From assembly GCF_000737715.1 (NCBI RefSeq), contig NZ_JPRN01000011.1:124001-188000 (forward strand): DNA of 64,000 bases. Direction: 5' to 3'. Positions 32,438 to 40,714 of this stretch are shown piece by piece (positions within the stretch are counted from its first letter, which is position 1; each line of letters opens with the position of its first letter). The translations under genes and the position numbers were made by a program. The stretch is from Chryseobacterium sp. JM1. GTDB taxonomy: Bacteria > Bacteroidota > Bacteroidia > Flavobacteriales > Weeksellaceae. The notes below the pieces were generated by a model. The model saw only the letters and a list, made by a program, of their open reading frames with translations, was not told where the DNA came from and made no database searches.

Positions 32438-33700
32438 ATGAAAAAACCAATTTTAGGAAAACAGACTTTTCTTCCGGAGAACACGGAAAGACTTCAGGCA
32501 TTTGAAAATTTTATGGCCAAAAATTACAGCTATGATTTTGATAGCCGCCCATTGTATACAGGCCGTTATTTTATAATTCTGGATGAGAAACAGCCTTTCA
32601 GTAATATCTCAGAATTATTACGAAATAATATGGGGCTTAGCGTTGCAAGTTCCAATGATTTTAGGAATGAGCCTATTACGGAAGCAAAACTAGCAGATGC
32701 TGATGTTTTATTTTACAATGAATTAGGAATTGCCCTTGTTGGCGGAGACAGTGAACAGATTAAAATACTGGAAGAAACATCAGACAGAGGTTTTTATCTG
32801 GAACCGGAAAAAATTGTATATGTTCCGGATGAAGTTCCATCTGTTATTTCAGCACCACAGGCAACCTGGGGAATCATGCAAACAAAAAGTGATATCTCAA
32901 ATTACACAGGAAAAGACGTTAAAATTGCTGTACTGGATACAGGATTTGATTATGAGCATCCTGATTTTATCGGGCGGAATATTCAGACTTATTCATTTGT
33001 TCCAGACGAGGAGGTAGATGATTTACACGGACACGGAACTCACTGTATAGGAACTGCATGCGGAAATACCAATGATACCGGAGTTCGGTATGGTGTTGCA
33101 AAAGATTCGGCTATCTATGCCGGGAAAGTCTTAAATAATGAAGGAAGTGGCGCGCAGGCATGGATTGTTAATGGCATGGATTGGGCCGCCAATAACGGCT
33201 GCAAGGTTATCTCTATGTCTTTGGGTTCGCCAATATTTCCCGGACAGGGATATGATCCTGTATATGAAAAAACAGGGATGAATGCGCTTTCAAAAGGTGC
33301 GGTGGTAGTGGCCGCTGCAGGCAATGAAAGCAGACGGGCATGGAATCAGTTTAATCCGGTTGGAAGCCCTGCCAACTGTCCTTCGGTTCTTGCTGTTGCA
33401 GCATTAGACTCAGGAAATAATCTGGCCAATTTTTCGAACAGGCATATTAACCCATATGGTGAAGTAGATATTGCATGCGCTGGAGTTGATATATATTCTT
33501 CATGGCCCATGCCGATGGGATACAGAACTATTTCGGGCACGAGTATGGCCACTCCGCATGTAGCCGGAATTTTAGCCCTTTTGTGGGAGAAATATCCTTC
33601 TGCTTCCCCTTACGAGATCATTAGTGAACTGAAAAGAATATCCCAAAAGTTGCCTTTACCGGCAATGGATATCGGATCAGGTTTTGCGGTAGCCCCTTAA
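32438..33700 (+). CDS. S8 family serine peptidase (subtilase)
   Basis: This 420-residue protein has a subtilisin-type catalytic domain from about residue 160. Asp167 lies in AVLDTGFDYEHPDF, His199 in HGHGTHCIGTACG, the oxyanion Asn296 in AAAGNES, and Ser369 in SGTSMATPHVAG. All triad residues are intact. No signal peptide is present: the N-terminus (MKKPILGKQTF) is hydrophilic, so it may act in the cytoplasm or leave by another route. Residues 40-130 (GRYFIILDE ... EKIVYVP) could form an inhibitor-I9-like prodomain. A small gene follows 8 bases later and probably encodes a partner. Confidence 0.92.
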   Translation: MKKPILGKQTFLPENTERLQAFENFMAKNYSYDFDSRPLYTGRYFIILDEKQPFSNISELLRNNMGLSVASSNDFRNEPITEAKLADADVLFYNELGIALVGGDSEQIKILEETSDRGFYLEPEKIVYVPDEVPSVISAPQATWGIMQTKSDISNYTGKDVKIAVLDTGFDYEHPDFIGRNIQTYSFVPDEEVDDLHGHGTHCIGTACGNTNDTGVRYGVAKDSAIYAGKVLNNEGSGAQAWIVNGMDWAANNGCKVISMSLGSPIFPGQGYDPVYEKTGMNALSKGAVVVAAAGNESRRAWNQFNPVGSPANCPSVLAVAALDSGNNLANFSNRHINPYGEVDIACAGVDIYSSWPMPMGYRTISGTSMATPHVAGILALLWEKYPSASPYEIISELKRISQKLPLPAMDIGSGFAVAP

Positions 33701-33708
33701 ACCATCAT

Positions 33709-33942
33709 ATGAAATCAAACATCGTTCTGACAATCAGCGACAGTAATATTCATCATATGGATAGTATTGTAGACAAACTGGAAGAATTAGGCATGTCCGT
33801 AGATAATACTTTTGAGTTTGGTGTCATTGTAGGGACTATGGAGCACAGTGATATAAAAGAACTGAAAACAGTGAAAGAAATAGAATCATTTACTGTTGAT
33901 GCACAGGTAAATATACCACCTCCAGATGAAGATATACAGTGA
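33709..33942 (+). CDS. small protein paired with the subtilase, I9/propeptide-like
   Basis: This 77-residue protein starts 8 bases after the subtilase stop. The pattern MKSNIVLTISDSN, then a helix DSIVDKLEELGMSV, two strands around EFGVIVGTM, a helix SDIKELKTVKEI, and a final strand ESFTVDAQVNIPPPDEDIQ suggests a beta-alpha-beta-beta-alpha-beta ferredoxin-like fold. This is the fold of subtilisin propeptides (inhibitor I9), which chaperone and inhibit their protease. Small genes of this kind next to subtilases are sometimes given misleading metabolic names in databases. Its role as a trans-acting inhibitor or chaperone is inference from fold and position. Confidence 0.75.
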   Translation: MKSNIVLTISDSNIHHMDSIVDKLEELGMSVDNTFEFGVIVGTMEHSDIKELKTVKEIESFTVDAQVNIPPPDEDIQ

Positions 33943-33986
33943 GTATTTATGATCGGTCATTTTTTTTCGGACAAGAATTATAATAT

Positions 33987-34034
33987 AAACCAGGGATTGG
34001 ATGTCCATCAACAGGAATACAGTCTCTGGTTTTA
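33987..34034 (+). terminator. hairpin after the subtilase pair
   Basis: AAACCAGGGATTG (from 33987) pairs with CAGTCTCTGGTTT (to about 34032), with one mismatch and one G-T pair, around a roughly 20-base loop. It is followed by T-rich sequence and may end the transcript. Confidence 0.5.
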
Positions 34035-34088
34035 TGTCATTGGAGAACTTATAAAACTACTTTTACTTAAAATAAAATCCTCCCATAA

Positions 34089-34120
34089 TTTGCCCACCCT
34101 ATTTTTAAAAAGTAATTTTG
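34089..34120 (+). promoter_or_regulatory. promoter of purA (TTTG, 20 bases, TAATTTTG)
   Basis: TTTG at 34089-34092 and TAATTTTG at 34113-34120 are 20 bases apart, an exact consensus pair. The leader should be about 20 bases. Confidence 0.65.
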
Positions 34121-34145
34121 CATGAATCTAAAATAAAAGAAAAAT

Positions 34146-35432
34146 ATGTCAACTTACGTAGTTGTAGGTCTTCAATATGGAGATGAAGGTAAAGGAAAAA
34201 TCACGGATGTTTTATCAGCTAAATCGGATTATGTCGTTCGTTTCCAGGGTGGAGACAACGCTGGTCACACGGTTTATGTGGGTGAAGAGAAATTTGTTTT
34301 GCACCTTCTCCCTTCAGGAGTTCTACAGTGCAAAGGGAAGTGTATCATTGCGAACGGAGTAGTGGTAAACCCAAAATCTTTCATTAAAGAAGTTGGCCAG
34401 ATTGAAAGCAAAGGCTTGAAAACTGACCACATTTTTATCAGCAGAAGAGCGCATGTGATCATGCCTTATCACATTCTTTTGGATACTTACCGTGAAGAAG
34501 AACACGGAGGTACGCAAATCGGAACCACTAAAAAAGGAATCGGACCTTGCTACGAAGATAAAATTTCAAGAGTGGGAATCAGAATGATCGACCTTTTAAA
34601 TCCTGAAATTTTAAGAGACAAAATTGAGAAAAACTTAAAAATTAAAAACTCTCTTTTCGAAAAATATTACGGAAAACCGACTTTAGATGTTGAAGAAATC
34701 TACAATGAATTTTTAGAGCTTGGAAAACAGCTTCAGGACAGAATCGTAGATACGGAAGTTGAATTGAATGAAGCCATCAGAGACGGTAAAAACGTTCTTT
34801 TTGAAGGAGCTCAGGCATTGATGCTTGATATCGACTTCGGAACCTATCCGTACGTAACTTCATCTTCTCCGTCTACAGGAGGAGTTTGTACAGGAGCAGG
34901 AGTTCCGCCAACGTCACTTCAAAACCTTATCGGGGTTGCAAAAGCATACTGTACAAGAGTTGGAAACGGACCTTTCCCATCTGAGCTTGATAATGAATTA
35001 GGCGAAAAGATCAGACAGATCGGTGGTGAATTCGGAGCTACAACAGGAAGACCAAGAAGAACAGGTTGGTTAGACCTTGTTTCTTTAAAGCACGCCTGTA
35101 TGATCAACGGGATCAACAACCTTGTTATCACTAAATTAGACGTTCTTACAGGAATCGAAAACCTGAAAATCGTAACGCATTATAAGACAGAAGACGGAAA
35201 AATCATTGATTATTTCACTTCTTCAACGGAGAAATTGTACAACTACGAGCCGATCTATCAGGATCTGCCAGGTTGGAACGAAGATCTTACCAAAGTAAGA
35301 AGCTACGACGAACTTCCTGACAACGCTCAGAAATACATCGAGTTCATCGAGAAATACCTGGGAATCAATGTATACTTAGTTTCTGTAGGCCCTGAAAGAA
35401 GCCAGAACATCATCAGAAAAGAATTATTCTAA
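34146..35432 (+). CDS. purA: adenylosuccinate synthetase
   Basis: PurA makes adenylosuccinate from IMP, aspartate and GTP, the first step from IMP to AMP. The 428-residue length is standard. Motifs include the P-loop-like GLQYGDEGKGKITDVL, VVRFQGGDNAGHTV, GTTKKGIGPCYEDK, LFEGAQALMLDIDFGTYPYV, TTGRPRRTGWLDLV and a C-terminal KYLGINVYLVSVGPERSQ. It is a single gene with a strong promoter and its own terminator. IMP supplied by hpt (28 kb) or by the de novo route (purK, purE) would be its substrate. Confidence 0.97.
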   Translation: MSTYVVVGLQYGDEGKGKITDVLSAKSDYVVRFQGGDNAGHTVYVGEEKFVLHLLPSGVLQCKGKCIIANGVVVNPKSFIKEVGQIESKGLKTDHIFISRRAHVIMPYHILLDTYREEEHGGTQIGTTKKGIGPCYEDKISRVGIRMIDLLNPEILRDKIEKNLKIKNSLFEKYYGKPTLDVEEIYNEFLELGKQLQDRIVDTEVELNEAIRDGKNVLFEGAQALMLDIDFGTYPYVTSSSPSTGGVCTGAGVPPTSLQNLIGVAKAYCTRVGNGPFPSELDNELGEKIRQIGGEFGATTGRPRRTGWLDLVSLKHACMINGINNLVITKLDVLTGIENLKIVTHYKTEDGKIIDYFTSSTEKLYNYEPIYQDLPGWNEDLTKVRSYDELPDNAQKYIEFIEKYLGINVYLVSVGPERSQNIIRKELF

Positions 35433-35449
35433 GAATAATCCAACAATAG

Positions 35450-35486
35450 AAAAAGCCGTTTCATCACTGATGGAACGGCTTTTTTA
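35450..35486 (+). terminator. terminator of purA
   Basis: The stem AAAAAGCCGTT / AACGGCTTTTTT extends inward with CATCA / TGATG around one unpaired base, and is followed by a T run. Confidence 0.85.
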
Positions 35487-35583
35487 TGTTAATGTTGATT
35501 GCTGTTTTTGCTGAGTGAAACACCCTTGCGAACGAAAATATTTTATGAACTCATTTCAGCCAGACATTTATTATATCCTTTCA

Positions 35584-35777
35584 GAGTTGGAAAAGCGCAA
35601 AGGAATGCAAAGCTTGACCAAAATGAGGATAAATTTAAGGCGCAGGAAAATCCAAGATTTTCAGCAACTTTATTGGCGTTTATTAAACGGCCTACAATTT
35701 TATCGGAGATAAAATCCTCGCGCCTTAAAGCATTCGAATTAGAAAAAAACTTGCGTTCCTTTGCGCTTTTCCAACTC
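35584..35777. repeat. 194-bp inverted-repeat element (MITE-like)
   Basis: Terminal arms of 27 bases (35584-35610 and 35751-35777) are complementary with a single mismatch; the outer part reads gagttggaaaagcgcaaagg. A second pair further in (tttaaggcgc / gcgccttaaa) also matches. The internal phrases aaggcgca, aagattttcagca and aattttatcggaga recur in the gap at 30791-30885. Frames read through it are not convincing genes. Confidence 0.75.
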
Positions 35778-35852
35778 AAAAGTTTAAACAAGTTACAGGT
35801 TTAATTTGAAAAAATTGCGATCGTAACGTTGTATGTTATTGGGAATTAAATT

Positions 35853-36935
35853 CTATCCCTCTGTTACCACTGCATCACGGTCTCCATCCTCTTGCTTTCC
35901 TTCCTGTATCATTTCCTCAGCCTCAGCTTTTTCTTCTGTAGTAGCTTCTTCTACTTTATCTTCCTGGTCGTCGTTGTGATGATCAATAAAAAATTCACAG
36001 TACACCGGAAGATGGTCGGAACCGAAGTTTTCAAGAGTTTTAAGTTCTTTGATGAAAATATCTTCACTGTGGAACATTAAGTCAATCGGAAATCTCAGCA
36101 GAAGGTACTTGGCGTGAAAGGTAGAGACAAAGGAATGCCCTATTCTCGGATCAATCAGATGACTGGTTTTTCTGAATAATATGGATGATTTTGACCATGC
36201 CACATTATTGAAATCTCCAACAACAATCACAGGTTCTTTGATGTCTTTCACCCGTTTCGCAGCACTTAATAAGTCTCCGTCTCTTTCTTTTGAAGTTTCC
36301 TCTTCTGTAGGACTTGGCGGCGGCGGATGCACCCCAAAAAAGACAAATGAAAAACCATCTTCCGTCTTCAGATGAACTTCAATACTCGGAATATCATCAG
36401 CCACAAAATAATGCGTCTGTGCACTTTTAATCTCAAGTTTTGAGTAGAAATGCATGCCGTACGTGTTTTCAAGTGTCACTTTATGATGAAACGGATAGTC
36501 TTTTTCAAGAACGGTCATCGCTTTTTCCCAGTCGCCATTACTTTCCATCGTCATAAAGACCTCGGGTTTATGTTTTTCAATAAGTTGAATAAACCGGTTG
36601 TATTCCTTATTGAACTGGTACACATTAGCGGAAATAAAATGTATTTTTTTAGAAGACTGATGACGCTGTTTATATTTTTTTACCGGATATAGCGGGGTGT
36701 ATTTGACCAACGTCACCCCATGATGGACAAACAGTAAGAGCAAAAGCCCCTGTCCGTACCAGAAATTTTGAGGATGATCAATCAGAAAGCCTATAACAAA
36801 TGTAATCACAACAACATACGTGATCTGGATCTTGCCAAATTCCGGAACTCTGAATACCCAATGTGCATTTTGGATTTTAGGAAGTATGGTTAACAGAACC
36901 AGTAATGCAATTAAAAACAAATAAATTCCCCACAT
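35853..36935 (-). CDS. membrane-anchored endonuclease/exonuclease/phosphatase family protein
   Basis: This 360-residue protein has two to three N-terminal membrane segments (to about residue 75), then an EEP domain. It has FISANVYQFNKEYNRFIQLI and VFMTMESNGDWEKAM (metal-binding Glu), HYFVADDIPSIEVHL, VIVVGDFNNVAWSKS, and LENFGSDHLPVYCEF with the terminal Asp-His. The layout matches bacterial membrane-tethered EEP proteins, whose substrates may be nucleic acids, phospholipids or inositol phosphates. The last about 40 residues are rich in Glu/Asp/Lys and probably disordered. The catalytic domain should face the periplasm or cytoplasm depending on topology, which I cannot decide. Confidence 0.88.
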   Translation of the reverse strand: MWGIYLFLIALLVLLTILPKIQNAHWVFRVPEFGKIQITYVVVITFVIGFLIDHPQNFWYGQGLLLLLFVHHGVTLVKYTPLYPVKKYKQRHQSSKKIHFISANVYQFNKEYNRFIQLIEKHKPEVFMTMESNGDWEKAMTVLEKDYPFHHKVTLENTYGMHFYSKLEIKSAQTHYFVADDIPSIEVHLKTEDGFSFVFFGVHPPPPSPTEEETSKERDGDLLSAAKRVKDIKEPVIVVGDFNNVAWSKSSILFRKTSHLIDPRIGHSFVSTFHAKYLLLRFPIDLMFHSEDIFIKELKTLENFGSDHLPVYCEFFIDHHNDDQEDKVEEATTEEKAEAEEMIQEGKQEDGDRDAVVTEG

Positions 36936-37067
36936 AATATCAAATAAACGGATAAAAATAATCTATTTCCAGGTAATGGAGCCTAATTCACTTTTTAAAC
37001 TTTGTTAATTTTAATTATTTCCCGGATTTTTTCCTAATTTTATTGGGTCAGATTAATTGATAATCCT

Positions 37068-37508
37068 ATGAATAAACTTGCTGCACTCGCTTTACTGTTC
37101 TGTACGTTCTGTTTCGGACAGCAGAATCAGGACATTGAAAAACCCATCCGTAATCTGTTTCTTGGCATGAAAAATGCTGATCCTGAACTTGTAAAATCAG
37201 CTTTTGCGGAAAATGCTATTTTACAGAGCATCGCCAAGGACGGAACTGTGAAAAATGAAAACGTACAGGAATTTATCGCTTCTGTTTCCAAATTTTCAAA
37301 GGACGATCTGGATGAAAAAATAATCATCGATGCCGTTCATACAGACGGAGGACTTGCCAGTGTATTTACCCCATATTCTTTCTATTTTAAAGGGAAGTTT
37401 TCACATTGCGGGGCAAATAGTTTTCAGTTGGTGAAACAGCAGAACGACTGGAAAATTCAGTACATCATTGATACCAGAAGAAAAGAAAACTGCAGAGAAA
37501 TAAAATAA
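37068..37508 (+). CDS. secreted NTF2-like protein
   Basis: This 146-residue protein has a signal peptide ending near CFGQQ. The mature part (IEKPIRNLFLGMKNADPELVKSAFAENAILQSIAKDG) is the start of an NTF2/SnoaL-like cone fold (DUF4440-like), ending with SFQLVKQQNDWKIQYIIDTR. Such small periplasmic proteins often bind a ligand or act as enzymes with poorly known substrates. Its TAA overlaps the next ATG by one base (TAATG), so the following membrane protein is coupled to it. Confidence 0.8.
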   Translation: MNKLAALALLFCTFCFGQQNQDIEKPIRNLFLGMKNADPELVKSAFAENAILQSIAKDGTVKNENVQEFIASVSKFSKDDLDEKIIIDAVHTDGGLASVFTPYSFYFKGKFSHCGANSFQLVKQQNDWKIQYIIDTRRKENCREIK

Positions 37509-38431
37509 TGAGGAACCGAAATCTGATCTTAAACTACATCTTTATAAGCTGTCTGGTTATCCTGTTTTTAAACGACCATTTTTTTAAATTCCAATATACA
37601 GGCTGGTTCACTGGCAAACTGTCGGATGTGGTGGGAATTATCCTGCTGCCAATGCTTCTCACGTATCTGTTTCCAAAACTGAAACAATACTCTGTTTTTG
37701 TGGCAGGTTTCTTATTTACCTTTTGGAAATCTCCTTATTCGGAGAATCTGATCCAATTGTATAATGCCGTGTCACCCATTCCGCTTCACAGGGTGGTAGA
37801 TTATACAGATTTGCTGGTTCTGCTGCTACTTCATGTTCCTTATCTGTTGATTAAAAATACACGAATTATTGACCATTTTGCTTTTAAGAAGATCAATCCA
37901 TCCTTTGTATTGCTGCCCTCAATGCTGATCTTGATGTCAACCTCAAATGGAAGCAGGTATTTTTCATACGTACCTTATTCCGGGAATCTTAACTTTAATA
38001 ATAATACTTCTTTTGAAATCAATAAATCAAAGAATGAGGTGCTTTCGGAGCTAAAGAAGAGGGATATTATAGTAGCAAAAGATACTGCAAGGATTATATC
38101 CATGAACAGAGGACGGTTTTTCGGTATGGGGAAATTTGAACAGAAAAATCTTTACAATAACGAAAAATTTTATCATGTATCTGATGATTCTATAAAAGCG
38201 GTAGCTTTCAAAATGATAGAGGAGAGTAATGAATATAAAATCAACACGCTTCAGCTGGGCGACCAGACCATTTGGGATGTTCAGTTTAATATGTATTCAA
38301 AAGATAATAATACAACAAAAGTCATTGTAAATTCTGCAAGAATAGGAGAGGCTCTGAAAGCCGCAGAAGTAGATAGAAAACTCAGAAAAATTTATAAAAA
38401 ACTGTTGATAGAAAAATTTAATACACTATAA
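37508..38431 (+). CDS. membrane protein of unknown function, coupled to the NTF2-like gene
   Basis: I do not recognise this 307-residue protein. The N-terminal half has about five hydrophobic segments, starting at LILNYIFISCLVILFLNDHF and including TGKLSDVVGIILLPMLLTYLF and the PYSENLIQLYNAV loop. After the last segment (near residue 145) comes a soluble domain with no known motif, containing NNNTSFEINKSKNEVLSELKK. It starts with the one-base TAATG overlap and is followed 9 bases later by the VOC gene, so three genes form an operon. Confidence 0.7.
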   Translation: MRNRNLILNYIFISCLVILFLNDHFFKFQYTGWFTGKLSDVVGIILLPMLLTYLFPKLKQYSVFVAGFLFTFWKSPYSENLIQLYNAVSPIPLHRVVDYTDLLVLLLLHVPYLLIKNTRIIDHFAFKKINPSFVLLPSMLILMSTSNGSRYFSYVPYSGNLNFNNNTSFEINKSKNEVLSELKKRDIIVAKDTARIISMNRGRFFGMGKFEQKNLYNNEKFYHVSDDSIKAVAFKMIEESNEYKINTLQLGDQTIWDVQFNMYSKDNNTTKVIVNSARIGEALKAAEVDRKLRKIYKKLLIEKFNTL

Positions 38432-38440
38432 AAATATAAA

Positions 38441-38818
38441 ATGAAGATCCATCACATTGCCATTATATGTTCAGATTATGAAGTTTCAAAGAAATTCTAT
38501 ACTGAAGTGATAGGCTTGAATATCATCCGTGAAGTGTACCGTGAAGAAAGACAGTCTTACAAACTTGATCTGGCTATCGGAGACCATTATGTAATCGAGC
38601 TTTTTTCATTCCCTGATCCGCCGGAAAGACCTTCCCGCCCAGAATCCTGTGGTTTAAGACATCTGGCGTTTTCTGTAGAGAATGTTGGAGCTAAGAGAGA
38701 TGAACTTATAGCCAAAGGCCTTACCTGTGAAGACATCCGCATAGATGAATATACCGGAAAAGAGTTTTTCTTTACCCAGGATCCGGACCAACTTCCGCTG
38801 GAGTTTTATGAAATGTAA
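38441..38818 (+). CDS. VOC family protein (glyoxalase-like, YaeR type)
   Basis: This 125-residue vicinal-oxygen-chelate domain protein begins MKIHHIAIICSDYEVSKKFYTEVIGL and contains DHYVIELFSFPDPPERPSRPE, CGLRHLAFSVENV and a final PLEFYEM. Metal-binding His and Glu positions are at the usual places (His near 5, Glu in IELF, His in LRHLAF, Glu in EFYEM). The P-E-R-P-S-R-P-E loop matches the YaeR/GloA2 branch. It may detoxify a small aldehyde or open a ring; the substrate is unknown. Confidence 0.88.
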   Translation: MKIHHIAIICSDYEVSKKFYTEVIGLNIIREVYREERQSYKLDLAIGDHYVIELFSFPDPPERPSRPESCGLRHLAFSVENVGAKRDELIAKGLTCEDIRIDEYTGKEFFFTQDPDQLPLEFYEM

Positions 38819-38820
38819 AA

Positions 38821-39204
38821 TTAATGAGCGTAGCCTGTAAAAAAGCTGATCGCCATAATCACGAGAACAATAGAGGAAATGACTACATATACGTAGTCTT
38901 TTTCTTTTAAATACCCGATCAAAGCGAAGATAATCCTTACCAAAGGGGTAAAGATCAGTAATAAAATTCCCAGTTGAATAATAGCCATTCCTTCTCCTTT
39001 GCACAGAGAATTCCAGAACATTCCCCATACTTTTTCAGAAGAGGAACCCATATCCAGGCTGGAGTATTTTTTAGGCATTTCGAAGCCTTCCACGAATAGC
39101 TTGATAAAACCTACCAGTGAGGTCACTACAGACAAAATAACGCCAAGTCTCAGAAGATTTCCTACCGAACGGTTCAGATCTACATCTGTAAAATTCTTTT
39201 TCAT
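38821..39204 (-). CDS. DUF1634 family membrane protein
   Basis: This 127-residue protein has three hydrophobic segments: GVILSVVTSLVGFIKLFVEG, MAIIQLGILLLIFTPLVRII and YVYVVISSIVLVIMAISFFTG. This matches DUF1634, which is commonly encoded beside TauE/SafE permeases. Its ATG overlaps the TauE stop by one base (TAATG on the minus strand), giving translational coupling. It is likely a small partner of that transporter. Confidence 0.88.
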   Translation of the reverse strand: MKKNFTDVDLNRSVGNLLRLGVILSVVTSLVGFIKLFVEGFEMPKKYSSLDMGSSSEKVWGMFWNSLCKGEGMAIIQLGILLLIFTPLVRIIFALIGYLKEKDYVYVVISSIVLVIMAISFFTGYAH

Positions 39205-40034
39205 TATCTGAAGCTTTTATTGATACCGTTATACATCATATACACTGACAGGATGGTGATCACGATCGCAAAGAAAACTTTTAATTTCTTTGTTTTCGAA
39301 ACCATTAAAGTTTTTGAACCGATGAAACTTCCTACTACCACACCAATCAGTACAGGAGCGACGATCACAGGAATGATTTCACCTCTCTGGAAATAGATCA
39401 GGGCACTGGCTACGGCCGTTACACCAATCATAAAGTTACTCGTTGTTGTAGAAACTTTGAACGGCAGTTTCATCATATTGTCCATCGCCAATACTTTAAG
39501 CGCACCGGAACCGATTCCTAAAAGTCCGGACATCGCACCGGCAAACATCATCATTAAAAATCCAGGAACGGTATTTCTTGCAGAATAGCTTTTTAAAACG
39601 CCTTTATCAGGAAAAGTTCCGTAGAGTTTCAGTTTTTCTTCCAGGCTTCCTTTAATCAAAGGTTCCTGATGGTCTGGTTTTCCTTTAAGATTTAAAACCA
39701 CAGTCAATAAAAGAATACTGGCAAAAATGATCCCGATGGTATTCGGATTAAGCATTCCGGAAAGCAAAGCTCCCATAATAGCGCCTGCTGTAGTTCCGAT
39801 CTCCAGAAACATTCCTATCCGCATATTGGTAAAACCTTCTTTGACGAAAGCTACCGCCGCACCGGAGGAAGTTCCGATCACAGAAATTAAAGAAGCACCG
39901 ATTGCATAATGCATAGGAACGCCGAAACCCAGCGTTAATAAAGGAATAATGATAACTCCTCCTCCCAAACCCGTAAGTGAACCTAAAAGACCGGCTGAAA
40001 CCGCGCCGAGGAACAGAATGATGATTTCTGACAT
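39204..40034 (-). CDS. TauE/SafE family sulfite/sulfonate exporter-like permease
   Basis: This 276-residue polytopic protein has about eight membrane segments. LGAVSAGLLGSLTGLGGGVIIIPLL at the N-terminus and AGAMSGLLGIGSGALKVLAM in the middle are the duplicated TauE/SafE repeats. The family moves sulfur-containing or organic anions across the inner membrane. It is co-transcribed with the DUF1634 gene. The promoter is a full consensus pair and ends four bases before the ATG, so the mRNA is predicted to be leaderless. Confidence 0.92.
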   Translation of the reverse strand: MSEIIILFLGAVSAGLLGSLTGLGGGVIIIPLLTLGFGVPMHYAIGASLISVIGTSSGAAVAFVKEGFTNMRIGMFLEIGTTAGAIMGALLSGMLNPNTIGIIFASILLLTVVLNLKGKPDHQEPLIKGSLEEKLKLYGTFPDKGVLKSYSARNTVPGFLMMMFAGAMSGLLGIGSGALKVLAMDNMMKLPFKVSTTTSNFMIGVTAVASALIYFQRGEIIPVIVAPVLIGVVVGSFIGSKTLMVSKTKKLKVFFAIVITILSVYMMYNGINKSFR

Positions 40035-40038
40035 GCTA

Positions 40039-40070
40039 CAAATATAAAACTATTGCCGTACTCTGCCAAA
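40039..40070 (-). promoter_or_regulatory. promoter of tauE-DUF1634 (TTTG, 20 bases, TATATTTG), abutting the ATG
   Basis: On the minus strand TTTG (40070-40067) and TATATTTG (40046-40039) are exactly 20 bases apart, the same spacing as the ung and purA promoters. Only tagc separates the -7 box from the ATG at 40034, so transcription should begin at the start codon. Confidence 0.65.
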
Positions 40071-40094
40071 CGTTTAAAAAAGATAAATTTGACG

Positions 40095-40102
40095 TATTTT
40101 TG
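40095..40102 (+). promoter_or_regulatory. -7 box TATTTTTG directly before the DUF1543 gene
   Basis: An exact TAnnTTTG match ending five bases before the ATG at 40108. A second box TAAATTTG lies at 40084-40091. A downstream ATG at 40120 would instead give a 15-base leader. Confidence 0.4.
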
Positions 40103-40107
40103 TAGGC

Positions 40108-40671
40108 ATGAAAAGTGAAATGAAATTATTTTATATCATTCTCGGTGCAACGCCCAAGGGCAGGAATATCGAGCAGCATGACGTGTTTTTCGGGATCGCA
40201 GAAAATCTTAAAGATCTCGTTCCCGATATGAAGGATTTCTGGAAAGAAGCCGAAGGAAAGATCCATTTAGACTGTCATCAGGAAGTGAAATTCGCAGACG
40301 GATATGAGGTGAAGATCGTGGAAAAGACAGATCAGCCTTCCGAAAACCAACTGTATTTTCTTAATTTGGGAGGATACAAGAGAGGTTTTTTTGAAGAATT
40401 TCACGAGCAGCATCTGATGGTTGGACAATCAATGGGAGAGATCATCAAAAGGGCAAAAGCTACGGAATTTTATGCAACGATGGGTTTTGAAGGCGCCGTA
40501 AGCCATGTGGATGACAAACACGGAGTTGATATTGACGATATTTTTAATGTCAATGATATCCTTCCTGAAAAAATGAAAGAAAAATATTCTATTGTACTGA
40601 CAAAATCTGATGCAGAAAATCAGGAAAATCCAATGGGACTGGGATATTTAAAGATTGATAAGGTTCAATAA
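40108..40671 (+). CDS. DUF1543 domain-containing protein
   Basis: This 187-residue soluble protein has MKLFYIILGATPKGRNIEQHDVFFG near its start, then LNLGGYKRGFFEEFHEQHLMVG and HVDDKHGVDIDDIFNV, the features of DUF1543. The function of the family is not established. The ATG at 40108 (MKSEMKLF) and the internal ATG at 40120 are both possible starts. purK follows 43 bases later on the same strand and may share the transcript. Confidence 0.85.
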   Translation: MKSEMKLFYIILGATPKGRNIEQHDVFFGIAENLKDLVPDMKDFWKEAEGKIHLDCHQEVKFADGYEVKIVEKTDQPSENQLYFLNLGGYKRGFFEEFHEQHLMVGQSMGEIIKRAKATEFYATMGFEGAVSHVDDKHGVDIDDIFNVNDILPEKMKEKYSIVLTKSDAENQENPMGLGYLKIDKVQ

Positions 40672-40714
40672 AGCTTTCCATTAAGAAAATCTAACAGAAA
40701 AAATAAAAGTAAGA

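Noticed and set aside
32438..33700. The subtilase as the maturation protease or target of the graspetides
   Set aside because: It lies 24 kb from the cluster and nothing in the sequence links the two.
35499..35804. Open frames in the gap after purA
   Set aside because: They read through the inverted-repeat element and show no protein-like conservation.
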